DNA from: Dipteronia dyeriana
Lineage: Eukaryota > Streptophyta > Magnoliopsida > Sapindales > Sapindaceae
Length of the DNA stretch: 64,000 bases
Direction of reading: 5' to 3'
NCBI GenBank assembly: GCA_032871835.1
Contig: CM065295.1
Location: 68,132,687-68,196,686, forward strand
This document shows positions 49,376 to 61,254 of this stretch, piece after piece (within the stretch, counting starts at the first letter, position 1; the number at the start of each line of letters is the position of its first letter). The translations under genes and the position numbers were made by a program. Below the pieces are notes generated by a model. That model was not told the DNA's origin. It worked only from the letters and a program-made list of their open reading frames with translations, and ran no database searches.

Positions 49376-51883
49376 CCCAAAAGTCCCCACCATATTTTCA
49401 AGATAACAGAAACCATTCCCAGCTATTCCAAGTCTCTTTCTCACAGATGCAAACAACCAATGGGAATAACCCATAGTTTGCATCCAAGGACGCAGTTGAG
49501 AGTAGTACTCCTCTAAATAGGCATTCTAGGTGACATTCATCCACTTCAATAAAGGGCATGCAACCCTCCATGAAACCCATTTTTTGAGGTTCAAAGCTTA
49601 AAAAAAAATCCTTTTAAAGGTTGGTTGTGGTTGTTGGATGCAGATATGAATTGCCATACTAGGGTTGCTTTGGTTCAACATATATGCATACCTCATGAGA
49701 TACCAAAAACAGTTAGAATGATCATTTGATAACTCCTCCAATGCTCTATGCTTGGCCCTATAAAGTCTTTGAGTGTCAACTAACATCTTATAGCTCCCCT
49801 TAATAAATCACCTATCACCTTCATATCCATATTATGATTGCTCATCACTAACTTCTCAAACTTAACGACAATCCACTTAACCTTAGCATCTTTGTTGTTA
49901 TAAACCCTTTGACATTCATATTGGTCCACTAAGGTTTTAGTCATTAAAGTCACACCATCGATCATACACGAACTATGTGCCTTCCATCCACAACCATCTC
50001 CTATACACTTATAAGTTTGTCTCACTCTGTCATTCTTCACTCTTTTTAACTCTATCCCCATCTTGAATGGCATACTCCTTAAATATATCTCTCATGTGTT
50101 CCTTACTGTTGAAGATCTAACCAATATGAAACTTAATTATACCATCCATTCTCTTAAAAGGTTTACCTTATACTAACTTATCTATCCTAACCTGTTTGAC
50201 TCAAGCTCTGAGTCAGTAAAATACTCGCCATCAGATTTGGACTGATACATATTAACTATACACTCTTGTGTGATACCATCATCACCATCAACAAATTCTT
50301 CCTTAACAATTGGGACCTCTTTATACTATGTATTATCTCCCTCACAATCCTCATCAGCCTCATCATCATTATCATCATCCTTCTTATTATCATTTTCATA
50401 ATTCAGTTGTTCAGCCTCAATGTCACACCAACCTAGTGGTTCATTTCCCCCTTCCACGTCCAACACTTAAGGCTCTACATTGGATGTGGCATTTGTCTCT
50501 TCATGAGGAGTTGGAAAGTAACCACAATCCTCTAACTCAAACACTATCCTACCCAAGCCACATTCATTAAACATGCTAAATAATTCTAGTAATTCACTAT
50601 CATTTCCCACCCCATAGTTGTCACTAGACCAAGGTATTTATGCCCACATATGGTAATCTCTAGTAGGTACATCATCACTTCCACTAAGCTTCTGACAGAT
50701 TGCATGAATTAGGGTAATGAGGCTAATGTGATCAGCATCACACTCATCTACCTTAACTAGATTATCTCCAAACTGTACAAAAATTTTGAAAATGTCCATT
50801 GCACCTGTCAAAATAAATAACAAAACATAAGTAAGAGTAACACTAAATTCAAATAAAAAATGAAAAAGAGAGTAAGAGAAGATGATCAAATGATTGAATA
50901 GAAGAATGTGTGGCAATTAATCTACATGATACATGGCTCTAAATAAACCCTAACTCGATACAAAACAACAATACCACATTTTTAAATTGCACTCTTTTTG
51001 TTCATTAAACAGATAAAAAACTTCAAACAACTTGTACAACACTTGATTACACTTAGATGACTTACCTGACTCCATATCAACCCTAACCTGATACAAAACA
51101 ACAACAAACAAGAATGTTTTTCAAAAATTGCATTGTTTTTGTTCACAAAACACTTCAAACAACTTTATCAACACTCAATTACACATAAATGGCCTTCAAT
51201 AAATTTTATCAAACACATAAACCCTAACTTTTTAAAATCCTTACAAAAACACAACTGAAACACATTGCATGCAATAAATATCAAGCAAACATGAAAAAAG
51301 TTACTTCATCGGTGCAAAAAAAAACTAACATTTATCGACTTTGCTTCAGAAATGCTCTCAAAACACTGTCCATACCGCAACCGGTTTGCCACGACCGGCA
51401 AGAACAACACTAACACTTCAGACGTAACAACAAATGACTATTTACTGAAAATCGAAATGTTTTTGTGATTTTGTAGGGTTTTTGGCACGAATAGGTTTGG
51501 TAGTTGTTTGTCTGTGAAGAAAATACGAATGAAATTGGTTTGGGAATATATTTGGGACCACAATCCCTTTTTGTTCATTTTTGTTAATGGGTTAGGACAA
51601 GTTTTGTAATTTGAATGGGTAGAATTATTTATTTATTTATTTATTTATAAACCAGATTACTTCATTACCCTTCATTAAACTAGTTTCTAGAACCTCATCA
51701 TGTCAGTTTACGATTTTACCCTCATCATTTGGACGGAATCTTTACAAACCCTAATAAAATTGGACGGTATGGATAAAAGTAAAGATTTATGGAGATTATA
51801 AGGACCTGTCGAGATATTATTGAAAACTAGAGAACCGGTTTGGCTAATATGTCAAACCAAAGGGACTAAAATGAATTTAACCC
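49376..51883 (-). mobile_element. Truncated Mutator-like (MULE) element with transposase remnants
   Basis: The right end, atgaatttaaccc at 51883 preceded by caaaccaaagggactaaa, is the same type of terminus as the element at 7950-9387. Similarity continues inward (acaggtcc, aaaccggttctct, gggtttgtaaagattccgtc). The minus strand carries transposase pieces from 50916 to 49398. The reading stops in mid-domain at about 49380, where unrelated sequence starts. The left terminal repeat is missing, so the element is truncated. Confidence 0.8.
49398..50916 (-). pseudogene. MuDR-type transposase, broken and truncated
   Basis: Coding order: 50916-50638 gives an N-terminal region (FVQFGDNLVKVDECDADH). 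50073-49780 gives the MuDR DNA-binding domain (DRVRQTYKCIGDGCGWKAHS, then KTLVDQYECQRVYNNKDAKV and KWIVVKF). 49786-49598 is a linker. 49580-49398 gives the start of the MULE DDE catalytic domain (GCMPFIEVDECHLE, then SLDANYGLFPLVV and NSWEWFL), where most relatives have DGCHLKG. Stops and frame shifts separate the pieces, and the rest of the catalytic domain is absent. Confidence 0.85.
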
Positions 51884-52725
51884 TGTTTTTTTTTGTGTGT
51901 GTAAAACTCTATTTTGACCATTGGTTCATTAAGAAACAGGAGGTCTGTTTAATTAAAGTTAGAATTGTTACTGTGTAATAGGAAAATTAATGCAATTAAC
52001 CTTAATTCAAATAGGTAATCAAATAAGCTACCACGTGTCAAATAGAAGTGGCACCTGGTTGGTTGGTGATGATGATATTACTATATTAGAGAATTAATTA
52101 GCTTAATAAATTTTATTGTTTATAGGGGTGATTATATCAAATCCAAGGAGAGGACCAATCAATGGTAGGCGGGCAGTAGTTTTCAGTTTTCAATATCACA
52201 ACTCACAACGTGTACATAATAACACGTAATATGTTGTCGTTTTGAAAAACATAAAAGAGCAAAACAAAGGTCACCGCTCACCATCCATCCCAATATCCCA
52301 TAATATCCAAAAAAATATGTTTTAGTTTATATATTATTAAAGTAATGATATCTAAAAATATTTTTAATACATATTATTTTTAAATAAATATTTTTTTTTT
52401 TTCAATTTTATAATTTGTTTATTTACTAAAATAATTTAAAATATATATATATATAGGTTGTATTACGGTGAACCCAATGAATTGAAGTTCTTTAATCCCG
52501 TTGAATAAAATTATGATTGAAATAATTTTTGTCCTAACAATGAAATGAAAATTGAATACAGATTATTAAAATAATTGTTTCGATCAAATAAATATCTTAA
52601 TTTATATATTATTTAATTAATTATATTCAAAATTAATTTTAAATAAAATTTCTAATTTATATTTTTTAAAAATAAAATTTAATTTTACAGTTAATTTATT
52701 ATTACATTATTTATAAAAAAAACTA

Positions 52726-52788
<63 letters not shown>

Positions 52789-54000
52789 CGCATCTATATC
52801 ATTAAATAAGGACATCATTTGTTCAATCCAGTGGTAGCCATAAACCTGAGATTCAACTGTGATTAGTTTAATCCAAGTTCAATCCCATGCAATAAACACA
52901 CTCTAAAAGACCAAAGATAAAAATCGTAATGAATGATTATTGTTGAGTTCAATTTATTCATTCTGATAAAAAATTATAATAAGCAACATAATTTATTATA
53001 TTATTTTCTTTCAATAAAAAAAAGATAAACATTATTTTTTTTATTAAAATAATAATAATAATAATAATAATCTACTAAATTATATAGAAAAGAAAGAATC
53101 TATAATATATATGCAAGAAATATTTGAATACATTTTCTTAGAACCATCGTCTAATATGGTGTGATGGTGAATACCGATTTATTTAATTTATTAATATATG
53201 ATAAATGCCGTCACAATGTGGTATATATATAAAGATTTATTTATTTAGGTATTATTTTCATTGATTGTCATATTATAGGTTTGAGGTAAATAAGATCCAT
53301 TGTGATTATTATATTAAAGAATTTATGTTCAAATATCATTCATAATTTATATTTGATTAAAAGAAAATAAGAAAACTTTTTGTTAGATATAAAAATAAGA
53401 AAACTTTTACTTACCATTAAAGTCTAATGACGCATTAAGGCGATGTGTTTTTTTTTTAGAGATTTAAAGGCTATGCCTTGTATAAATATATGATATATTT
53501 TTAGGATAAAACTATATTTTTTAATAAATTATTCTAAAAATATGTACAATCCAATATTGTAGATCAGTAAAAATAAAATAACATAAAAGAAAAAACATAA
53601 CCATTTCCGGGATGAGGAGCGTTTTCCATATTTTTAAACTAATCTAATTGATATAATACAAGTATAACTACATAAGATGTGGAAAGAAAATAAATGAATA
53701 AATATAAAAATAAAATAATAATTTTTATGAGCCTCGTCCTCTTTTGTGTTTTGAAAAGATTGTAGGTAGAGCTTCTTGAGTAGATAACAGAGCAACATGT
53801 CTCATTCTTCCGAGGAATCCAATCTCTACAAGATTCAACACCAACAACTTCCTCTGTCAAACTTTGGTTAGGTTTATCCGACATTGCTTTTTTATGTTTT
53901 CGTTTTTGTTTTTGTTTTTCCATTTTCAACACAACTGAACGCTAAACCAGTTAAAATAAATAAATGGCATTCATCCATTGATGAGTTTGGCAGTAAAAGG
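51884..54000. other. AT-rich intergenic spacer
   Basis: No gene recognised. It contains a long (TA)n tract, a short (AAT)n run (53049-53071) and many A/T homopolymers. The minus-strand frame 53639-53932 has a plausible mid-section (DWIPRKNETCCSVIYSR) but no family match and a hydrophobic low-complexity tail, so it is not called a gene. Confidence 0.5.
52729..52785. repeat. (TA)n microsatellite
   Basis: An uninterrupted TA run of about 57 bp. Its length in the assembly may be unreliable. Confidence 0.95.
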
Positions 54001-54692
54001 GTTGCTTTCTATTGGGTATAGCTTGCAATTTTGATACACTGTTTTTTTTTTTTCCTGTTATTTGGTGGAGGTTGCTGGTTTTGATATACTAGAAGGAAAT
54101 TGGGTTTCGTGCATTGATGGGGTTGGTAGCGTAGGTGTTGCTTTTAATTGGGTAGACATTAGATTTCTGGTATCTGTTCACAAATGGATGGCTTCGATTG
54201 TACTCGTTGTTTGTGACATGGGTTTTATTGATTATCTGGAGTTACATAAACCGAGACTGCTTTGTTATGTTTATTTTGTCAATTTGGTAGTTTGCCTTTG
54301 TAGTTTTTATTGATATTTCTTTCTGGGTTAGAGGGGATTCCTTCTGGAATTGTTTAGTGAGGCGGAAATTAGAAAGGCCTGATACTCTGTTTGAAGTTGA
54401 ACACTGTTTATATTATTTTCAGAATATGGGGTATTGACATTACGGACACAGAGGAAAATTTGGATTGTGGAATCAGTGTGGTGATTGGTTTTATTTGGCT
54501 CAAGTGTTCTTCATACTGTAATTGATCACTGGTGACTGGTTTGTTTTGTTACAAGAATCGAAAATACGTTTTCAAGTTTGGATTCATGGAAATTACTGCC
54601 TTGAGGCTTTTGGTGGCGAAAATTGAATCAAAGGAAAAATATTGTATTGTGGAATTTGGTTAGTGTTTGTTTCTGTGGAAGGGAGAGCTGAA

Positions 54693-57600
54693 ATGGATAT
54701 GTGGGTTGTTGCAGCAGCAGCTGCTGCTGGGTATATGGCCAAGTATTGGCAAAATCTTTCAAGGGATAGGGATCGTTCATTAGAGTTGTCTTCCAAGGAT
54801 CTGAATTTTGAGAAACCTGAGCCAAGCTGTCCCTTACGCAGACTGGCACGGAGAAAGAAACTAGACAAAGATGTTTCTATCGATAGAAGAAAGATTTTTG
54901 ATCACAGAAATGCAAACATGTGCGAACTAGCTGGTGTATCAGCAGCAGAAGTGGCTTCTACTTGTGGGTATGATGGAGAAATACAAGAAAGCTTATCAAA
55001 TAGTGGTAGTTATAATTTACTTTCTTTATCAAGTTTACCTCCTGAATTCCTGGAAAGTGATAACCTAATAGAAAATGAGTTTGGAAATGGACATAGTGAT
55101 GATAGTTCTGGTAACCCTTTTGTATGTGAAATGAGTTCTTTCTGTGTTTCTGCAAGGAAAAGAAGTTCTCTTAGAACTAAACATTCATATCGGCATACTG
55201 TCAAGCCTCTAACTTCCCTTGAAAGTTGCCTTGTGTCTCAACTATACCAAAAACAGTGTGAAATGGAAGAGTATGTGCTTAGTTCCCTCCCATCTCTGTC
55301 CACACGAACTATGAGGCCATTGTTCGTAACAGATGGAAACCGAATTATCAGCAGAGCAAATGGTGAATTTCGAAGTGCAAGAATAAGGATTGACGATGGT
55401 AAGCTGCATAAGGAAGCCTGTTTGGAGAAGAATGAAATTGTGCTTGGGGTTCCTCCACTACCAAAAGTCGGGTCTTTGGATCTCCCTACGAAGATGAAAT
55501 TTAAATCAGGGAAAGGACGCAGTGGAAGATTGAGCAGTTGCAATAAATTCGGAGATGGATCATACTTTCATTCACAAGCTGGTACTGTTCTCATATTTTT
55601 TATGAATTTACTTTTTTGCTTATAAAACAAATTTTTGGCCAGTCTTCTTACTTATTTCTGTTGAGAATTTCCATAATTTTACTTCCTTGGATAACCATCA
55701 GCGTGCCAGGTTGCTCCAAAGTATTAAACATCATCTTAATTTACTCAATTGTTCCTTGCTACAAATGTGATACCTTATATTCAAGAAAAATTTATAGTCA
55801 CCCTTTTACTATAAGATGAAAATAGAAAACATACTTCTTGCCATCAAAATTATAGTTGTATGTACAATTATGCTTCATTCAGTTTCCATGCCCAGTAGAC
55901 ACAGGCATCTTCACTTTAGGATAACAATTTGACAGTTTCTTCTCTGCCTTCATTTAGAAGTGGTTTTGAGTGACTGATCATAATTCATAAATATGGTAAA
56001 CCCTCCTTAATTGAAAAAAAAAATGCTTTCCAGCTCAAATTTTATGTACTTTTACCCTATTTTTGATTTTTACTAAGTGTCCATATTCTGTTTCCCCTAC
56101 TTAATCTGTGTTGGTTTGCTTACTACAGTGGCATTCTGATCAGAGAAAAGTTTGTTTTACAGAACTCTTATGATAGACATGTGGCCGTAAATCATAAGGT
56201 GAAAAATATGTAGATATCTAAACCAAAGGTTACTAGCAACTGTATTTTTGGGCCTTCCAGTGGGTTTTGTGTCGTTGCCATCACAGTTAAGATCATGTGT
56301 CCGGTTTTTCATTCATTTCGTAAAGAATGGTTGTGACAAAATCAATGAGCTAACACTTCTTCATTATTCAGGTTCACAAGATGTAACCATTCTCTTCTGT
56401 CTTGGAATTTCCATTGGTATAATGTCCTCTTTTATGGCAAATAAAAGAGAAATAGACAAACTGAAGGAGTATTTGAAGCGGACAGAGAACTTGGTCCAAG
56501 ATCTTCAAGAAGAACTTGAGATGAAAGATTCAACGACTGTGAAAGAGCTAGCTAATGAAAACTATAGATCACTAGATACATGTGACAATTCTTTTCATGA
56601 CAGTGAGCCAATCTGTTTTTTCCCTGAAAAGAATGTGGACAGATCAAGAAGACATGATGATAAAGGAATATGTGATGAGAAAGCAGAATCGGATTCTATG
56701 AGTAAAATTGAAGCAGAGCTTGAAGCTGAACTTGAGAGGATGGGGCTACATATAAATGCATCTAGTTTGGAGAGAAGATTGTCCGATTTTGTTGAGGTAA
56801 GAATTTCTTTTTTTATTTTAAAAATTAATAAATTGGTTTTAAGTTGGGTTGTATAAATAGTTTACTTGAGATTTATTTGGCATGATTTCAGTGTAGTGGG
56901 TGGGGATTCTGTCTTTGGCTTGGCTAAGTATATGAGATACTAACCAATACTTAAAACAACCATATGTTTGAGCTCTTCTCCATTATGGAGTTGTACAGAA
57001 ATCATCTAAAAATCAATTAAATGGTCCATGATTGAGTGGTTAAGGTCGATTCTTGTGTTCCAACTACATATACTGTCATAACTTCCAAGGAGGTGTGATT
57101 TTTGTGTCTAAGTTCAATTTGTACGAGTCTTTTTTCAAAACAACAGTCTTGTCAACAATGCATGCTTGCCATGTGTAATAAGTTTGTTTTTGGCCTTTTG
57201 TTTGGTTACTCCTACACGTATGGCATTCTGAATTTTTCACTCTGGTCTTGATAAAAAAGGGATAGTAATCTCATCTAGTATATTTTTTAGCCCTTTGGTA
57301 GATGTTGGAGGCCTTTTCCCTGACACTATGTCGTTTACGGATTTTTACGAAAATTAGAAAAGTAGACAATGTAACGAGGCCATATTTGAGATTATGAAGG
57401 CTGGACTATGCTCCTTTCCAGTCAATATGATGCCAATAATATATAATTATACCTTTTCCGTACAGATGGAAGGAGATCAAAATGAATATTTTGGTTGTTT
57501 GTTGCAGAAAGCAATAATTAATAAGTAATATAATGTGTTCATGGAGGACAAGGAGAGGCCTAACATTCAAGTGTTCGTGGAGAAAGTTCTCTTATATTAT

Positions 57601-58977
57601 TATTTTTTCCTTGATGTAGTTTACAAAGAAAGATCTTAATATCTTCAAATTTCTAAACTGTAAACTTCTTTGGTTGGATCAGAATATGCAAATCTTGATC
57701 ATTAATTCCCACCATAAGGCACCGACTATAGAAGACTCCTTGCTGTAGTTTTTAATCTTTTATACACGCACACATTGTTTTTAACAGTGTGATTTATGCT
57801 ACCATAGTTTACTTTGACTTCCGTAAAACTCTTGCCTATCTGATTCTGCTTTCACTTCCTTTCCATAATTTCGTCGAAGAAAATGAAAATATGGTTCAAA
57901 GATTTATTTGCCTTCTGTCAGTAGGCTGATCTTAGGTTGTCCTCCTGGATAATTGTTTTTTTTTTTGCCCATGTTGCATTTGCTATTATGACAAGATATC
58001 TTGAAACCCTCTAATGTTGAGATTTATAATGATAACAAGAAATCTTGAAATGACTAGGATTTGGAAGAACCAGTACTGTTAATGGTTTATGTATCTAATA
58101 AAAGTTCTTGCTTGAGGCAATTTCATTTGAGTACTCAGTTTCCAGGACTAATAGAGCTTGAAAAAAATTGCAGCTTGACCCGGAGTTTGTGGCAGATTTC
58201 GCGCAAGGTGATTTGAGACCTGACATGATCGACAAGGCAATTGTTGACCGACCTGATTCTAATAAAGATGCAAGTGGAACCTCCAAAACTCCCTCAGGAA
58301 ATTATGCAGTTTCACCCAGAGGTCTTAGCTTGCGCCTGCATGAAGTCATTCAGTCAAGACTGGAAGAACGTGTGATGGAGCTCGAGGCAGCTCTTGAAAC
58401 CAGCCAGAGAAAAGTGCAACTCCTGGAATCAGAGCGTAAGAATTCTTGGAAGAAGTTCTCAAGCAGTGAACTGAGATATTCTTCCGCCGAAGAAAGTCCT
58501 GTGGCTCAAGAAGAATACAATTCCGTGGCTGAACCTCTAGTTATGAATTTATCAGGTGAAGCTCTTGATGCCTACAATGAGGCTTATGAAGAATTAATGA
58601 AGATAAATGAATCTGAAGAAGAGGAATCAACATCCGGGATTCATGAAAACAACCATCAAGCGGGTTTTCATCCTTTTGATCAAAGTGTATCTTGGGGTCA
58701 GAATGGTCTGGTTAATGGTTCCTTGCCACATCTTACTCACAATGAAGAGAAAACATGGAAGGAATTTTATTCTAGTCAAGGAAAAATATCAGAAGAAGAC
58801 AGCCTAAGAGTTGAAGAATTACTTGATGTTGGGGCAAGCGGAGATGAGAATAGTGATTGTGATGATGAGATGGAGCAGCAGCTGATAAAGCAAATTGTGG
58901 AGAAAACCAAAAAAGGTTCACCTGTAGTGTTGAATGCACAGAGAGTGTTGTTTTTGATGGATGAAGATGAACATTGA
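54693..58977 (+). CDS. POLAR-like coiled-coil protein (3 exons)
   Basis: Resembles the plant POLAR/POLAR-like family. POLAR marks the cell pole during asymmetric division of stomatal lineage cells and recruits GSK3-like kinases; whether this paralogue shares that role is inference. Exons are 54693-55581, 56372-56796 and 58174-58977; 2118 nt give 705 aa with GT-AG junctions. Seen: an Ala-rich hydrophobic N-terminus (MDMWVVAAAAAAGYMAKYWQ); a long polar Ser-rich region in exon 1; a second short hydrophobic segment, ILFCLGISIGIMSSFMA (about 303-319); coiled coil with NLVQDLQEELEMKD; ELEAELERMGLHI near the end of exon 2; LDPEFVADFAQGDLRPDMI at the start of exon 3; and the family-typical SLRLHEVIQSRLEERVMELE. 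The C-terminus is acidic. No ATG lies upstream in frame before a stop; Met at 54699 is an alternative start. The leader probably extends to about 54.0 kb, possibly with an intron. Confidence 0.82.
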
Positions 58978-59157
58978 GATGAAACAAAAGAGATTTTTGC
59001 AGTGTATAGATGATACATATCAACATTCATAACCCCCATGCAATTTGTGGATTCCATTGATTTTTGGCATTCTAAGTAATCATATAATCCTATAGTTTAG
59101 GATTTGAGATCCCAGTATGTTCATTAATTTTGGTTTTGTAGTCCAATCTATGGGTAA

Positions 59158-60752
59158 AAATTAGGGACATTTGTAGAAGTAACCTAACCACCAAATACAT
59201 TATTGTTTTTAGCCATATTCAATTTTTTTTTATTGTTTGAAACCATTCATCATAATGCATTATTATTTTTAATTATTAAATTACAAAACTATCTTTTTAT
59301 CATCTTCTTCCTCCTATTATCACGTATCTCACCATCACTCATCTCACTATCGTTTACCTCTCAAATCTTAGTTCTCAACTAATATATGTGATATTTAATG
59401 TTTTTTGTTGTTAAGAAATTGAAGTTAATTTAAAGGGAAATCACAAAGCAACCAAGATGTAGGAATAGTTTTTTGAAATTTTGAGTTTATGGTTGAATCT
59501 TTTCACAAAACTTCAAGATTTGTATATCTTCGATTTCAATAGCATTAGTGTGTTTGTTAGATGCTATTCTTGATGGGTCTTAGTTCTTTTGATCAAACGT
59601 TAAACGTGACATAATTGAGTTATTTCATGTTTAACGTGACACATCGTCTGATAGTGTGAAATCATCTATTTTTGATATACATGAGATATTTCATAACCAA
59701 TATAAAATACTGACATACAAGAAATATTGCATACACAACATGATATATAAAAGATATTTCATGTCTAACATGACATATATATGGTATTTCGTGTCTAACA
59801 AGACATATATGAGGTATTTCGTGCCAAACATGAAATATTGACGTACATGAAATATTCCATACCCATCATGACATACATGGACAGGATGTTTCATGTTAAA
59901 TATGAAACTTCTGGAAATCTTGAATACAACACATTTCCACCGAGGTTGTGGATTTCCAAATAATTTGGTTGTCGAATCGTCACCGGAAAGTAGCTGATTC
60001 TTCTTCACCGATGTCATTGCTCGCCTCTTCCAGTCCAGATCAAGTCTGTTCCCTTATTCCTCTCTGTATATCATGTTATGCATGAAATATCTCATGTGTT
60101 TAATGTTGGGTATGAGATATCTAATGTATGTCATGTCATGAAATATTCCTATAAGCAGTATTTCATGTAAGGTATGAAATATATCATGTATATCATGTCT
60201 AACATGAAATATTATTGTATACAGTATTTCATGTCTTACATGAAATATCCATGTATGTCATATTCAGTATGAAAAATATATGATTTCACAATATCAGATG
60301 ATTTGTCACGTTAAACATAAAATAAACGTGACACCCTGTGTGAAATAAAAGTTTCATTAGAAATCGATGTTTCTTCCATTTTCACCAAAAATAAAACTTC
60401 AACATTTCAACAAAATAACAAAGACCCATAAAAAAATATAATCTAAAAAACATAATAATACTATTGAAATTGAAAATTTACAAATTATGAAGTTTTGATA
60501 AGAGATTCAACCACAAACTCAGATTTTCAAAAAAAAAAAAAATCCCAAATCTTAGTTCCTTTTTTAATTTTCTTTAAAGTAACTCCAATTTCTTAGCAAA
60601 AAACAGATTGAGAGATACATGATAGAAAGAAAAAGAAAATGATAAAAGGATAGTTTTAATTTATTACGCTGAATGGATACAAACAATAAAAAGGTTAGGT
60701 TAGTTTTTTTTTTCATTTTTCACTGAAAAGTAACAAAAAAGCTCCTGAATTT
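59158..60752. mobile_element. Foldback element with inverted repeats of several hundred bp
   Basis: The left half and the inverse of the right half align over most of their length. Matching blocks, left then right-inverse: aaattagggac/aaattcaggag; ctatctttttatcatcttct/ctatccttttatcattttct; gagtttatggttgaatct/gagtttgtggttgaatct; tttcatgtttaacgtgaca/ttttatgtttaacgtgaca; tgatagtgtgaaatcat/tgatattgtgaaatcat. The central part (about 59680-60300) consists of many short copies of CATGAAATAT/ATATTTCATG in alternating orientation. No ORF is credible. The structure fits a MULE or foldback transposon, but a clean target-site duplication was not found, so the class is uncertain. Confidence 0.75.
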
Positions 60753-61254
60753 CAGTATTGAGTAGAGGCCTAGTTATCTGGTACACTAACATGTTAAAGT
60801 TGTGTATTTCAATGTCATGGCTGAAGTTATTGTACAATCTTTTAACCTTGTCTATACATGTCTATATTGTTAACTACTCCCTTGAGGAATATACATTAGT
60901 ACTTGAATTTCAATACCAACAAATAACACCAAAACAATTTTTTTTTTATATGGTTTGTAAACAGCACCGTGACCTAATTCAGAAAAGTTTCCACATTGCG
61001 ATAATGAAAGTGAAATAGTAGACTGACGACAGCAGCAAATTTATCAACTACAATTATTCTGTAATAGGCTCTTTCGCTTCTCATAAAGAAAACACAAAGC
61101 GTTGTTCCGCGAGCAAAATCCAACACAAAAATGATTAAGGGTCCAAAGACGGAGTGAGATAGGGAGGGCTAAAAAAACTAAAAACGAAAACAGTCTAATA
61201 ACAAATGTGGGTTGAATACAACTCCAACAGCTTCCAACTTTAAACGGCAATTTT
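60753..61254. other. 3' UTR and flank of the RNA-binding protein gene
   Basis: No separate gene. The part nearest 61254 is the probable 3' UTR of the minus-strand RNA-binding protein gene. The short plus-strand frame at 60758-61018 has no family signature. Confidence 0.45.

Noticed and set aside
49376..51883. Search for the left terminal repeat of this MULE between 47.8 and 49.4 kb
   Set aside because: No sequence like gggttaaattcattttagtc was found there, so the element is called truncated rather than complete.
53639..53932. 97-codon minus-strand frame with KNETCCSVIYSR
   Set aside because: No recognised family, low-complexity Lys-rich and hydrophobic ends, and it starts from a weak context in AT-rich spacer. 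It could be a gene relic but cannot be supported.
54062..54313. 83-codon plus-strand frame upstream of the POLAR-like gene
   Set aside because: It does not start with ATG (gtggtg context), has no family signature and lies in the probable leader or promoter of the POLAR-like gene.
57010..57070. Second tRNA-like motif (gattgagtggttaaggtcgattc) in POLAR-like intron 2
   Set aside because: Only a D-arm-like box is present. No complete cloverleaf could be drawn.
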